This document shows positions 28,305 through 38,400 of a stretch of 64,000 nt of DNA, piece after piece. This DNA is from CAXBNB01 sp965267535 (GTDB taxonomy: Bacteria; Bacteroidota; Bacteroidia; Cytophagales; Cyclobacteriaceae). Both the position numbers and the translations under genes were made by a program. Location of the stretch: positions 1,550,001-1,614,000 of the forward strand of contig OZ254082.1 of assembly GCA_965267535.1 (NCBI GenBank), written 5' to 3'. The notes under the pieces were generated by a model. That model had not been told where the DNA came from and made no database searches. It saw only the letters and a list, made by a program, of their open reading frames with translations. Within the stretch, counting starts at the first letter, position 1, and every line of letters starts with the position of its first letter.

Positions 28305-28714
28305 GGCCGGAAGATAAAAAATATTGCAGATACTTGCCCCCATTCTACAGGAATAGTATGGCGTTAGTAGATCAGGTAGGTTTCTTGCGTGTAAAATAGG
28401 AGAGAGGAGTACTGTGAGGCATGGGTAACAAGGCAGTAAGGCAATGTGAGGTTACATATAGGATGTAGTAGGTGTCATTGTGTTCATCAATACGCTATTT
28501 ATTGTGCTATAATTTTACGATTCATCTAAAAAACAAAACGCATTATTGAAATACTCTTAACGATAGTGGGTGTATGCTGAATGTGAGGGTATTAAAACAA
28601 AAGAATACTATTAAAATTGGCAATAAATCGCTATTTTTGCCGGCCATTCGACGCAGATTTAGACGAAAATGGAGGTGAATTAAAGTAGATACCAAATTTT
28701 GAAGGAATAGAAAC
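28305..28714 (+). other. Intergenic region upstream of the leucine operon
   Basis: This 410-nt spacer between the divergent MFS and leuC genes holds no convincing reading frame. It contains the -7 type motif at 28632-28639 described separately. I see no T-box, riboswitch fold or leucine-rich leader peptide. Confidence 0.5.
28632..28639 (+). promoter_or_regulatory. Putative -7 promoter element of the leucine operon
   Basis: TATTTTTG matches TAnnTTTG exactly and lies 75 nt before the leuC start. The expected TTTG about 19 nt upstream is absent (TATT there), so only half of the promoter is supported. Confidence 0.4.
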
Positions 28715-30112
28715 ATGGGTAAAACATTATTTGACAAAGTGTGGGATTCACACGTGGTGCGTAAGGTAGAAGACGGACCGGACGTATTTTTTATAGACAG
28801 GCACATGGTACATGAGGTGACCAGTCCGGTAGCTTTTTTAGGTATTAAACAAAGAGGTACGGGGGTACTCTATCCCAACCGTACATTTGCTACAGCCGAC
28901 CACAATACCCCAACGATCAACCAACACCTGCCGGTGGAAGACCCACTATCGGCTAACCAGCTCAAAGCACTGGAAGAAAATGCCAAAGAATATGGCATCA
29001 GTCACTGGGGGCTGGGGCATGAAAAAAATGGTATCGTGCACGTAGTAGGGCCGGAGTATGGTATTACACTTCCCGGAGCTACCATAGTGTGTGGCGATTC
29101 GCATACATCTACACATGGTGCGTTTGGCGCTATAGCCTTTGGTATAGGTACATCAGAAGTGGAAATGGTGCTGGCGACACAGTGTATCATGCAGCCCAAA
29201 CCCAAAAAGATGCGCATCAATGTGAATGGCGCTTTGCAAAAAGGAGTAACGCCTAAGGATGTGGCTTTGTTTATCATCTCACAACTGACTACATCGGGTG
29301 CTACTGGATACTTCGTGGAATATGCCGGAGAAGTATTCGAAAACATGACCATGGAAGGGCGGATGACTGTGTGTAACCTAAGTATAGAAATGGGAGCACG
29401 CGGAGGAATGATAGCTCCTGATGAAAAGACATTTGAATACATCAAAGGCCGTGAGTTTACGCCCACAGGTGAAGCCTGGGACAAAGCCATGGACTATTGG
29501 AAAACATTGAAGACAGACGAGGACGCTACGTTTGACAAAGAGTTGACCTTTGACGGATCGGCTATTGAGCCTATGATCACCTACGGAACCAACCCGGGTA
29601 TGGGTATGGGTATATCAAACAGCATACCCAAGGCTGAAGACATGGAAGGTGGCGTAGAAACCTACAAAAAATCACTCAGCTATATGGATTTCCATGAAGG
29701 AGATGCCATGATTGGTAAGCCTATCGATTTTGTGTTTGTAGGTAGCTGTACCAACGGCCGTATCGAGGATTTCAGAGCGTTTGCATCTGTAGTAAAAGGT
29801 AGAAAAAAAGCAGACAATGTGACTGCATGGCTGGTGCCCGGTTCGCACAAGGTAGAAAAAGCCATTAAAGATGAAGGACTGCTGGACATCATTCAGGAAG
29901 CAGGTTTTGAGTTGAGAGAGCCGGGTTGTTCGGCTTGTCTGGCTATGAATGACGACAAAGTACCGGCTGGAAAAGTAGCAGTAAGTACATCCAACCGAAA
30001 CTTTGAAGGACGACAGGGACCCGGATCGCGTACATTGCTGGCCAGCCCGCTGGTAGCCGCAGCATCAGCCGTTACAGGCAAGGTAACTGACCCTAGAGAG
30101 CTGCTCCAATAA
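28715..30112 (+). CDS. leuC: 3-isopropylmalate dehydratase large subunit
   Basis: This aconitase-family enzyme interconverts 2- and 3-isopropylmalate in leucine synthesis and works as a heterodimer with LeuD. The [4Fe-4S] ligands are the Cys in GSCTNGR (about 345) and the pair in CSACLAM (about 405 and 408). FIDRHMVHEVTSPVAF and CGDSHTSTHGAFGAIAFGIG are also diagnostic. At 465 aa it is full length. It opens the operon leuC-leuD-leuA-leuB. A terminator-like hairpin separates it from leuD. Confidence 0.98.
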   Translation: MGKTLFDKVWDSHVVRKVEDGPDVFFIDRHMVHEVTSPVAFLGIKQRGTGVLYPNRTFATADHNTPTINQHLPVEDPLSANQLKALEENAKEYGISHWGLGHEKNGIVHVVGPEYGITLPGATIVCGDSHTSTHGAFGAIAFGIGTSEVEMVLATQCIMQPKPKKMRINVNGALQKGVTPKDVALFIISQLTTSGATGYFVEYAGEVFENMTMEGRMTVCNLSIEMGARGGMIAPDEKTFEYIKGREFTPTGEAWDKAMDYWKTLKTDEDATFDKELTFDGSAIEPMITYGTNPGMGMGISNSIPKAEDMEGGVETYKKSLSYMDFHEGDAMIGKPIDFVFVGSCTNGRIEDFRAFASVVKGRKKADNVTAWLVPGSHKVEKAIKDEGLLDIIQEAGFELREPGCSACLAMNDDKVPAGKVAVSTSNRNFEGRQGPGSRTLLASPLVAAASAVTGKVTDPRELLQ

Positions 30113-30121
30113 AAGAACAAT

Positions 30122-30150
30122 AGCCGGATCGTAGGCGCTTCGGCTTTTTT
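30122..30150 (+). terminator. Internal terminator-like hairpin between leuC and leuD
   Basis: AGCCGGA (30122-30128) pairs with TTCGGCT (30139-30145, one G:U) and is followed by a T-tract from 30145. It lies 9 nt after the leuC stop and could lower expression of the distal genes. Confidence 0.55.
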
Positions 30151-30185
30151 ACAAAAAAGAAAAAATACCATACATACTGACACGC

Positions 30186-30219
30186 AGCGCAACCACGTAG
30201 TGTACCACACTACAACGCT
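30186..30219 (+). promoter_or_regulatory. Stem-loop in the leuD leader
   Basis: GTAGTGT (30197-30203) and ACACTAC (30207-30213) pair perfectly over a 3-nt loop, and an outer AGCG/CGCT pair (30186-30189, 30216-30219) extends the stem. It ends 18 nt before the leuD ATG. It could affect translation or stabilise a processed leuD message; this is inference. Confidence 0.35.
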
Positions 30220-30237
30220 CGTAAAGAATTATTACTT

Positions 30238-30834
30238 ATGGCATACGATAAATTTGAAATATTGAAAAGCACGGCAGTACCCCTGCCAATCGAAAATGTA
30301 GATACTGATCAGATCATACCAGCTCGCTTTCTGAAAGCAACTGAGCGAAAAGGATTTGGTGACAATTTGTTTAGAGACTGGCGATACAATGCCGACGACA
30401 CTCCCAAGCAGGACTTTGTACTTAACAATCCCATCTACGGAGGCAAAATTCTGGTAGGAGGTAAAAACTTCGGGTCAGGATCTTCGAGAGAGCATGCTGC
30501 ATGGGCTGTATACGATTACGGATTTCGTTGTGTAATTTCCAGTTTCTTTGCCGACATCTTTAAAAACAACTGCCTCAACATAGGCGTATTGCCGGTGCAG
30601 GTAAGTGCAGACTTTTTAGACAAGGTATTTAAGGCGATAGAAGCCGACCCTAAAGCAGAAATAGAGGTAAACCTACCCGATCAGACGGTGACCATAGTGG
30701 CTACAGGCGATCAGGAAAGTTTCGATATCAATGGTTACAAAAAGAGTAACCTGCTCAATGGTTTTGACGATATCGACTACCTCCAAAATATGAAAAGCGA
30801 GATTGAGCAATTTGCAGCCAATACTCCGCTTTAA
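30238..30834 (+). CDS. leuD: 3-isopropylmalate dehydratase small subunit
   Basis: This is the swivelling domain subunit that completes the LeuCD isomerase. It has 198 aa, the normal length. VDTDQIIPARFLKAT and KNFGSGSSREHAAWAVYDYGF are the family motifs, and SSFFADIFKNNCLNIGVLP follows in the expected place. It lies 125 nt after leuC, a larger gap than elsewhere in the operon, filled by two hairpins. Confidence 0.97.
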   Translation: MAYDKFEILKSTAVPLPIENVDTDQIIPARFLKATERKGFGDNLFRDWRYNADDTPKQDFVLNNPIYGGKILVGGKNFGSGSSREHAAWAVYDYGFRCVISSFFADIFKNNCLNIGVLPVQVSADFLDKVFKAIEADPKAEIEVNLPDQTVTIVATGDQESFDINGYKKSNLLNGFDDIDYLQNMKSEIEQFAANTPL

Positions 30835-30908
30835 AATTTTATAGCAAATCAAAAACATATCATACAGGCTTGGTGAATCATTCATCAGGCCTGCTATATT
30901 ATCAGCCC

Positions 30909-32423
30909 ATGACCATAGAAATCTTAGATACTACCCTCAGAGATGGTGAGCAGACTTCAGGCGTGTCTTTTACCGAAGGTGAAAAACTGAGCATAGCCCA
31001 ACTGCTACTGGAAGAACTGAAAGTAGACCGGATAGAAGTAGCCTCGGCACGTGTGTCGGATGGAGAATATGCCGGAGCAAAGAAGATTTTTGACTGGGCC
31101 AAACAAAACGGTTACCAAAACCGGGTAGAAGTACTCGGCTTTGTAGATGGAGATATTTCTCTGAAGTGGATACAGGATGCCGGAGGCAAAGTAGACAACC
31201 TGCTCTGCAAGGGGTCGCTCAAGCATTGCGAAAAGCAATTGCGAAAGACTCCAGCCGAGCATTTGGAAGACATCAAAAATACCATAGCCATAGCCGATAA
31301 GATGGGAATAGAGGTAAATGTATACCTCGAAGACTGGTCTAACGGCATGATTGAGTCGCCCGACTATGTGTACAATCTCATAGAGGGGCTGTCCGGCACG
31401 AGTGTAAAGCGTATCATGCTGCCCGATACTCTCGGTATACTCAATCACAACGATACAGCCCGATACTGTGCCGATATGGTGAACCGTTTTCCGCAGATGA
31501 AGTTCGACTACCACGCCCACAACGACTATGACCTCTCTACCGCCAATGCGTATGAAGCTGTAAAGGCGGGTATCCATGGGGTTCATACCACACTCAACGG
31601 GTTGGGGGAACGGGCAGGAAATGTGCCGCTATCCAGTGTGATAGGAGTTATAAAAGACCACCTCAAGCTGGACCTGAATATAGACGAAAAGAAGCTCTAC
31701 AAGGTAAGTAAAGTAGTAGAGTCTTTTTCAGGTGTGCGTATACCGCAAAACAAACCTCTCATAGGAGAGTTTGTTTTTACCCAGACGAGCGGTATTCATG
31801 CCGATGGCGATTCGAAAGACAACCTTTACCAAACTGCCCTTGAACCCGGTAGGTTTGGGCGTACCTATTCGTATGCGCTGGGCAAGATGTCGGGCAAGTC
31901 GAGCATACAGAAAAACCTTGAAGAGCTCGGTATAGAACTGAGCAAAGAGGAGACCCGAAAACTGACTCAGCGCATTATCGAGCTGGGCGACAAAAAAGAA
32001 TCAATAACCAAGGAGGACCTGCCCTTTATCATCAAAGACGTGCTGGGTACCCCCATGGCAGAACCCAAAGTAAGTATAAAAAACTATGCACTGTCTGTAG
32101 CACAAGGCCTAAAATCTATGGCTACCCTTTCGGTAGAGATAGACGGCAAGACCTATGAGCAAACAGCATCCGGAGACGGTCAGTACGATGCGTTTATGAA
32201 TTCGCTGGCCGAAATCTACGACCAACTCGACAGACAACTGCCCCGCCTGGTAGATTACGAGGTGCATATACCCCCCGGTGGCAATACCGATGCATTGGTG
32301 ATTACGACCATTACCTGGGAAGACGGCCAGCGCTTTAAGACCAGAGGGCTAGATCCGGATCAGACCGTAGCAGCTATCAAAGCCACCATCAAGATGTTGA
32401 ACATAATAGAAAGTAAAAAATAA
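30909..32423 (+). CDS. leuA: 2-isopropylmalate synthase family protein with regulatory domain
   Basis: This enzyme condenses acetyl-CoA with a 2-oxoacid, most likely 2-oxoisovalerate to give 2-isopropylmalate. The N-terminal TIM barrel starts with ILDTTLRDGEQTSGVSF (metal and substrate site). DYHAHNDYDLSTANA and GVHTTLNGLGERAGN supply further metal-binding His. SGIHADGD is conserved. The C-terminal 120 residues form the LeuA dimer/regulatory domain, so leucine feedback is likely. The ATG at 30909 gives the canonical short N terminus; an earlier TTG at 30870 does not. A homocitrate- or citramalate-type specificity cannot be excluded, but the context supports leucine synthesis. Confidence 0.92.
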   Translation: MTIEILDTTLRDGEQTSGVSFTEGEKLSIAQLLLEELKVDRIEVASARVSDGEYAGAKKIFDWAKQNGYQNRVEVLGFVDGDISLKWIQDAGGKVDNLLCKGSLKHCEKQLRKTPAEHLEDIKNTIAIADKMGIEVNVYLEDWSNGMIESPDYVYNLIEGLSGTSVKRIMLPDTLGILNHNDTARYCADMVNRFPQMKFDYHAHNDYDLSTANAYEAVKAGIHGVHTTLNGLGERAGNVPLSSVIGVIKDHLKLDLNIDEKKLYKVSKVVESFSGVRIPQNKPLIGEFVFTQTSGIHADGDSKDNLYQTALEPGRFGRTYSYALGKMSGKSSIQKNLEELGIELSKEETRKLTQRIIELGDKKESITKEDLPFIIKDVLGTPMAEPKVSIKNYALSVAQGLKSMATLSVEIDGKTYEQTASGDGQYDAFMNSLAEIYDQLDRQLPRLVDYEVHIPPGGNTDALVITTITWEDGQRFKTRGLDPDQTVAAIKATIKMLNIIESKK

Positions 32424-32433
32424 ATAAGTAAAT

Positions 32434-33486
32434 ATGGATTTTAAGATAGGAGTCTTAGCCGGAGACGGAATAGGACCTGAGATAGTAGATCAGGCCATTA
32501 AAGTAATGAATGCCGTAGGCGAAAAGTACGGACACACTTTTCAGTATACACCTGCACCGGTAGGAGCTACTGCCATCGACCAGACTGGCAATCCGTACCC
32601 TGACGAAACACACGAAGTGTGTATGGGATCGGATGCGGTACTTTTTGGAGCTATTGGCGACCCCAAGTACGATAACGACCCCAAAGCTAAGGTACGTCCG
32701 GAGCAGGGATTGCTCGCTATGCGAAAAAAACTTGGATTGTATGCCAACATTCGTCCGGTTACTACTTTCCCATCTTTGCTACATAAAAGTCCCCTACGTC
32801 AGGATATCGTGGAAGGAGCAGACTTTGTAGTAGTACGTGAGCTTACCGGAGGTATCTATTTTGGCGACAAAGGCCGTTCAGAAGACCTTACTTCCGCTTT
32901 TGACAACTGTGTGTACACTACAGAAGAAATAGAGCGTATACTGAAGCTGGCCTACGACTATGCCGGCAAGCGAAACAAGCGCCTGACTGTAGTGGACAAG
33001 GCCAATGTGCTGTGTACGTCGAGACTTTGGAGAGAGATAGCTCAAAAAATGGAGCAGGAGCACAGCGATATCGAAACCGACTACATGTTTGTAGATAATG
33101 CTGCTATGCAGCTGATCCAGTGGCCTAAGAAGTTTGACGTAATGGTAACTGAAAATATGTTTGGAGATATCCTGTCGGATGAAGCGAGTGTGATCACCGG
33201 TTCGCTGGGCTTGTTGCCATCGGCTTCTGTAGGTAAGCACACGTCTGTATTTGAGCCTATTCATGGATCGTACCCACAGGCAGCAGGCAAGGATATAGCT
33301 AACCCTATAGCTACGGTGCTATCGGCGGCTATGCTGCTGGAGTCACTCGATCTGCTGGAAGAAGCTAAAGCTATCCGTGATGTGGTAAACAAGTCGCTGG
33401 AAGAAGAAGTAGTGACGGAAGACATTACTACCGGCAAAGCGTACAAAACTTCTGAAGTAGGAGATTGGCTGGCCAAAAATGTTTAA
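32434..33486 (+). CDS. leuB: 3-isopropylmalate dehydrogenase
   Basis: This oxidises 3-isopropylmalate with NAD+ to 2-oxoisocaproate. It has 350 aa. GDGIGPEIVDQAIKV is the N-terminal motif, LLAMRKKLGLYANIRPV holds the substrate arginines, VVRELTGGIYFGDKG is diagnostic of LeuB, and VTENMFGDILSDEASVITGS binds the metal. It begins 10 nt after leuA and closes the operon in front of a strong terminator. Confidence 0.98.
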   Translation: MDFKIGVLAGDGIGPEIVDQAIKVMNAVGEKYGHTFQYTPAPVGATAIDQTGNPYPDETHEVCMGSDAVLFGAIGDPKYDNDPKAKVRPEQGLLAMRKKLGLYANIRPVTTFPSLLHKSPLRQDIVEGADFVVVRELTGGIYFGDKGRSEDLTSAFDNCVYTTEEIERILKLAYDYAGKRNKRLTVVDKANVLCTSRLWREIAQKMEQEHSDIETDYMFVDNAAMQLIQWPKKFDVMVTENMFGDILSDEASVITGSLGLLPSASVGKHTSVFEPIHGSYPQAAGKDIANPIATVLSAAMLLESLDLLEEAKAIRDVVNKSLEEEVVTEDITTGKAYKTSEVGDWLAKNV

Positions 33487-33522
33487 AATATTGAGGTAAA
33501 CTCAATTTGTTGAAATCAATCG

Positions 33523-33554
33523 AAAGCGAAGGATGTACATCCTTCGCTTTTTTT
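33523..33554 (+). terminator. Rho-independent terminator of the leucine operon
   Basis: A perfect 12-bp stem (33523-33534 with 33539-33550) with the loop GTAC runs into seven T residues. It lies 36 nt after the leuB stop. Confidence 0.92.
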
Positions 33555-33714
33555 ATGCCTTTTTGATAAAAAAATAAAAAAAACAGAAATGGCAAGTAAC
33601 GGGTAGCGGCAAACTCTGTGTAATACTAGGAGGATAGGACATAGAGCTCACGGCCCGGGGTGATGGTTCGATCTTGGATAAGTGCCGTTGGAAACACTTT
33701 AAGACCTGATAAAC

Positions 33715-34272
33715 TTGTCAGCAAATTTTCAAGATAGGATAGACTCGGAACTGGTGCCGGAAATCAGAAAGGGAAATATAAATGCCTTTAGGGTTTTGTA
33801 TGATGCATATTATGCCCGTATTCTCCATTTTTCACAAACCTACACCCGATCGCTCGAAGATGCCGAGGAGGTAATTCAGGATACTTTTTTAAATGTATGG
33901 AAACACCGGGAAAGCCTTGATGAGAGCATGTCGCTCAACGGATACATTTTTCGTACAGCCAAAAACCTGACCCTGAATAAGCTGCGCAAAAAAGTGCTTG
34001 AGCCGGATTTTTTTGTAGATATAGAAGACCACAGTGCTACTACCAATCAGACCGAAGAGAGTCTGATGCTGGGAGAAATGCAGCAACTGTTGAGCAAAGC
34101 AATAGAAGCACTCCCTGCCAGACGTCAACAGATATTTCGGTTGAGTAGGATGGAGGGACTGACCAATAAGGAAATAGCCAGCAAACTAAACTTGTCAGAA
34201 AACACGGTAGAAGGGCAGATGCGCAAGTCTATCAAGTACCTGAGAAGCTATATTGAATTTAGTACACTGTAG
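33715..34272 (+). CDS. ECF sigma-70 family RNA polymerase sigma factor (third locus)
   Basis: This 185-aa sigma factor probably drives the SusC/SusD locus at 35491. Sigma2 is seen as FRVLYDAYYARILHFSQTY and AEEVIQDTFLNVWKHRE; sigma4 as LPARRQQIFRLSRMEG with the helix-turn-helix TNKEIASKLNLSENTVEGQ. The start is TTG at 33715: a stop lies 15 nt upstream in frame and no ATG occurs before sigma2. The fecR gene follows after 36 nt. Confidence 0.93.
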   Translation: MSANFQDRIDSELVPEIRKGNINAFRVLYDAYYARILHFSQTYTRSLEDAEEVIQDTFLNVWKHRESLDESMSLNGYIFRTAKNLTLNKLRKKVLEPDFFVDIEDHSATTNQTEESLMLGEMQQLLSKAIEALPARRQQIFRLSRMEGLTNKEIASKLNLSENTVEGQMRKSIKYLRSYIEFSTL

Positions 34273-34308
34273 CACATAACATAGCTTTTGGCCCTAAATA
34301 GAAGCAAA

Positions 34309-35346
34309 ATGGATAAGCAACTGATCCGAAAGTACATAAACAGGCAATATTGCACCCCTGAGGAAGTAAAGAAAATGCAGCATTGGCTGGCCAACGCCGG
34401 AACGGACGAGGAAGTAACAGCCTTGTTGAAAACTTCCTGGGAGCGAAACCTTCAGGTGGTAAATGCCGACGGAAAAAGAAAAGAAAATGTTTTTGATCAG
34501 CTCCTGCTAAAAATGGAAGAAGCCGCTTTCTTAAAAGAAGGTGAGCAGGAGCAAACAGTAAATCTGACCGCCCGGCAGATCTGGTATCGTCACTATTGGT
34601 GGAAAATAGCCGTGGCAGTGGTGCTGGTTAGCAGTATTTGGGCAGTCTACTTCGGCTATCACCAACATCAGGTAGCCGGAGATCAGCCAACCGTTATTTA
34701 CAAAACCACAGCCAGGGGGCAAAAATCCACCATCACACTGCGCGATGGGAGCAAGGTTCATCTCAACTCAGAAAGTAGTGTGAGTTACCTTGCCGACTAT
34801 GGCCGTCAGACCCGTGAAGTGAAGCTGCAGGGAGAGGCATTCTTTGAAGTGGAAGAAGATCCGGAGCGGCCTTTCATTGTACGATCCGGAAAGCTTACGA
34901 CAACCGCACTGGGCACATCGTTTAACGTCAGGGCTTTTGCTGAAGAAGAGACCGTAAGTGTTTCGCTTGCCACGGGCAAAGTAAAAGTGGAAAGTGATCT
35001 GGGTTTTCAGCACAGCGAGCGGGATTATATCCTTGAACCGGGAGAGGAAGCGGTAGTCCATGGTGAAACCTTCACAAAACAGCCCTTCGATATCAGCCGG
35101 ATACTTTCCTGGAAAGACGGCATCATTCATTTTGAAGAAGCAACACTCGAAGAAACACTAAGTACCCTGGAAAGGTGGTACGATGTGCACATAACGGTGA
35201 ACAACAGACAGGCAGCAGGAGACATCAGAGGTACGGGTCGTTTTGACAATCAAAACCTCGAGAATGTACTGCGCATACTCGGCCATTCTATGAAATTCGA
35301 TTTTCAGATAAAGGAAAGAAATGTAACATTAAAATTTCAACCATGA
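34309..35346 (+). CDS. FecR family anti-sigma factor (third locus)
   Basis: This is a single-pass inner-membrane regulator of 345 aa. It has a cytoplasmic part (1-97), a transmembrane helix (about 98-117, WKIAVAVVLVSSIWAVYFGY), a FecR domain (STITLRDGSKVHLNSESSVS, GEAFFEVEEDPERPF, TTALGTSFNVRAF) and a DUF4974-like end (DNQNLENVLRILGHSMKFDF). ATG 34309 is preferred over a TTG seven codons upstream. Its stop overlaps the start of a micro-ORF (ATGA), so ribosomes leaving fecR could enter the leader. Confidence 0.94.
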   Translation: MDKQLIRKYINRQYCTPEEVKKMQHWLANAGTDEEVTALLKTSWERNLQVVNADGKRKENVFDQLLLKMEEAAFLKEGEQEQTVNLTARQIWYRHYWWKIAVAVVLVSSIWAVYFGYHQHQVAGDQPTVIYKTTARGQKSTITLRDGSKVHLNSESSVSYLADYGRQTREVKLQGEAFFEVEEDPERPFIVRSGKLTTTALGTSFNVRAFAEEETVSVSLATGKVKVESDLGFQHSERDYILEPGEEAVVHGETFTKQPFDISRILSWKDGIIHFEEATLEETLSTLERWYDVHITVNNRQAAGDIRGTGRFDNQNLENVLRILGHSMKFDFQIKERNVTLKFQP

Positions 35347-35398
35347 TATCACAACCAAATACCAGCTAAAAAAATACCCCGGACAGGGAAGTCCGGGG
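35343..35398 (+). promoter_or_regulatory. fecR-susC leader: micro-ORF plus stem-loop (copy 3)
   Basis: An eight-codon micro-ORF (35343-35369, MISQPNTS) overlaps the fecR stop by ATGA and ends 7 nt before a perfect 8-bp stem-loop (35377-35384 with 35391-35398, 6-nt loop). The susC start is 92 nt downstream. The last three codons and stop (N-T-S-stop, then a run of A) match copy 1. The function is inferred. Confidence 0.55.
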
Positions 35399-35490
35399 CA
35401 AATGAGTTTTCTGAATGTACCACCGACTAAAATGATCATTCGGAAAATGCCAATGTAAAACCTAAGTTTCACGATTAACAATTCAAATGT

Positions 35491-38400
35491 ATGAAATTTC
35501 AACTATTACGGTTACTATTTATGACCATAAAATATTCAGCTTATGGTTTGATTATGCAGGTTTTGTGCATGAGCATACTGCTTGCACATGACACCAAAGC
35601 ACAATATTCCAGTGTGAGGGAAACCCGGCTTCATGTTTCGCTCAATAACAAAACCCTGAAGGAAGCTTTCGACTTGATCGAATCAGAAACAAACTACGAT
35701 TTTTACTTTAACAACAGGGATCTGGATGAAAAAGTAAAATTGAGAATCTCCCGCAACAAGGGGAAGTCTCTGGCAGATGTTTTACTGCAAATATCCCGTC
35801 AGGCTAACCTAAAGTTCAGGCAGGTGAACAATAATATATCGGTGACGAAGATTGACGCCATGTCTGAAGATGAAAACGAGCCCGCCTTGCAGGTGGTAAT
35901 GGCCAATGTGGATGTGTCGGGCAAAGTAGTAGATGAAACAGGAGTGGGATTGCCGGGAGCCAGTATTATCGTAAAAGGCACCTCTACGGGCACTACCACT
36001 GATATGGATGGAAACTACAAACTCAACGCTCCTGACAATGCAGTGCTCGTTGTGTCGTTTGTGGGCTACCGCTCTCAGGAGATAGTTATCAACGGCCGCT
36101 CCAGAATAGACGTAGCGATGGAAGTAGACGCTGAAACGCTCTCGGAAGTGGTAGTAGTGGGCTATGGAACCCAGAAGAAAAGTGAAGTCACCTCGTCGAT
36201 TTCACAGATCAGGGGAGAAGATTTTGAAAACTCCAATGTGTCTAATGTAGCTATGGCGCTGCAGGGCAGGGCATCTGGTGTAGAGCTGATCAACTCAGGA
36301 ACTCCGGGCAGCACGCCCAGTATTCGTATCAGAGGTATAGGTACTATCAACAACTCTGAGCCACTTATAGTACTGGATGGTGTGCCTGTAGATGCCGAGA
36401 TACTGGCACAGTTGGCGACCTCAGAAATTCAGTCGGTGGAAATTCTAAAAGATGCTGCTTCGGGCGCAATTTATGGAACAAGAGCCGCCAACGGAGTAGT
36501 ATTGATTACTACCAACCGGGCAAGACTTGAGCAAGATACTCAGGTGCAGTTGAGTGCTTCGACAGGGTTTAATAGTGTGATAAAAAGGTATCCGGTGGCT
36601 ACTGCAGAGCAGCTGTATGAGTTGAAGCGCGAGCGCTATACAATGGATGGCTTACCCATTCCTGCCAATGTGCCCTGGGCAGACCCGTACTACAATACTA
36701 CCCGCACCGATTGGCAGGAAGAAGCCTTTCGAAGCGGTTTGTTTCAGGATTATAATGTGAAAATAAGCGGAGGCGCAGCAAAGTCTACTTTCAATGCCAA
36801 TATATTTTACCGCGACGAAGAAGGCACGCAGATCAATACATACTTTAAGCGACTTGGGATTTCGCTCCGGGCCACACAAAAAATCAACGACAGGTTCAGG
36901 CTGGAAGAAAATATACGTGTTACGCATACACACAACCTGCTGACCCAAAACGATGGTGATGTAGGCACATCTGCTACACTCTATTCTTCCTATCGGTTTA
37001 TGCCTGCTATCCCTCTAAAATACGACGATGGCAACTGGGGATCGGGCAGAGTACATACCGAACTGGGAGATATGTGGAATCCCATATACAAAGCCACCGA
37101 AGAGTGGAGGCACAATTACAAACTCAACACATTAATCAATGTAAAGGCCGATTATGACCTGACTAAAACCATCACTATGACAGCCCGGGCAGCTTATCAG
37201 CAAACCGGATCTAAATACGAGCAGTTTGTAAACGTTACACCTTTACAGTCACGGTCGGTGAGCAATCCCATTTTAACAAAAAACACCGGAGAAACCTCCT
37301 TTGCCCTTGGTGAGCTGTTTGCCAGCTACAACCAAAACTTTGGCGAACATACAGTGGCCGCTACCATAGGGGTGACAGGCCAGGTAAACAAGGGAGAATA
37401 CTTGAACATGACCGGAGAAGGATTTGCTTCGGTAGCTGAAAGTCAGCTGGTAATGAACAATGCCTCGCTGATCAAGGGTAGAGGCAGTGATTACCCCACT
37501 ACAGCCATTACATCTACATTCGTACGAGCCAACTACAACTACAGTGGCAAATACTTTGTGTCGGCTATATTCAGAGCGGATGGATCTTCACGCTTTGCAG
37601 AAGGTAACCGATGGGGGTATTTTCCCTCGCTTTCGGCAGGGTGGCGCATATCCGGCGAAGACTTTATGAAAAACAATACGGCTATATCCAACATGAAACT
37701 CAATGTAGGATGGGGGCAGCTCGGCAACCAAAATGTGAATGCTTTTCAGTACCTCAATGTGTACAACAAAGATCAGAAGTATGTACTCGATGGCAATAAC
37801 CTTACCGGTACCCGGCTGGCTTCATTTGCCAACCCTAACATTACCTGGGAAACCACAAGTACACTCAATATCCTGTTGGAATTGGGCTTTTTGCAAAACA
37901 AATTCAACCTCGATATTGCCTATTTTGATCGGTTGACGACCGATATGCTTATTCCTACGGTGAGCCAGGGAACAGCTGGATTGGTAAATATTCCCGACTC
38001 AAATATTGGTGAAATGCACAATGTAGGCGTAGAAATAGAGCCCTCATACTTTGGGGAAGTAGGCGAAGTGGCATTCGAGCTGGGAGTCAACGCTACTTTT
38101 ATCAAAAACGAAGTGTCTAAGCTCTACGGAGAAAATAAATTTATAGCAGCAGGCGATGTAACCCGCACTTACGAAGGTCAGGCCATCAGTTCGTTTTACG
38201 GATGGAAAACCGACGGTATATACCAGACCCAGAGCGAGATCGATAGCGACCCCAACATTTCCAACGATCCTCGCAGAGGCAACATTACTCCGGGAGATGT
38301 ACGCTTTGTCGATGTAAACGGAGACAATATGGTAGACGATAAAGACAGGGTGCACATAGGAGATGCCAACCCCAACCTACTGCTGGGCTTTCATGCTGAT

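Noticed and set aside
28305..28714. Leucine leader peptide, T-box or riboswitch in front of leuC
   Set aside because: No run of leucine codons in a short ORF and no T-box-like sequence could be found in this spacer.
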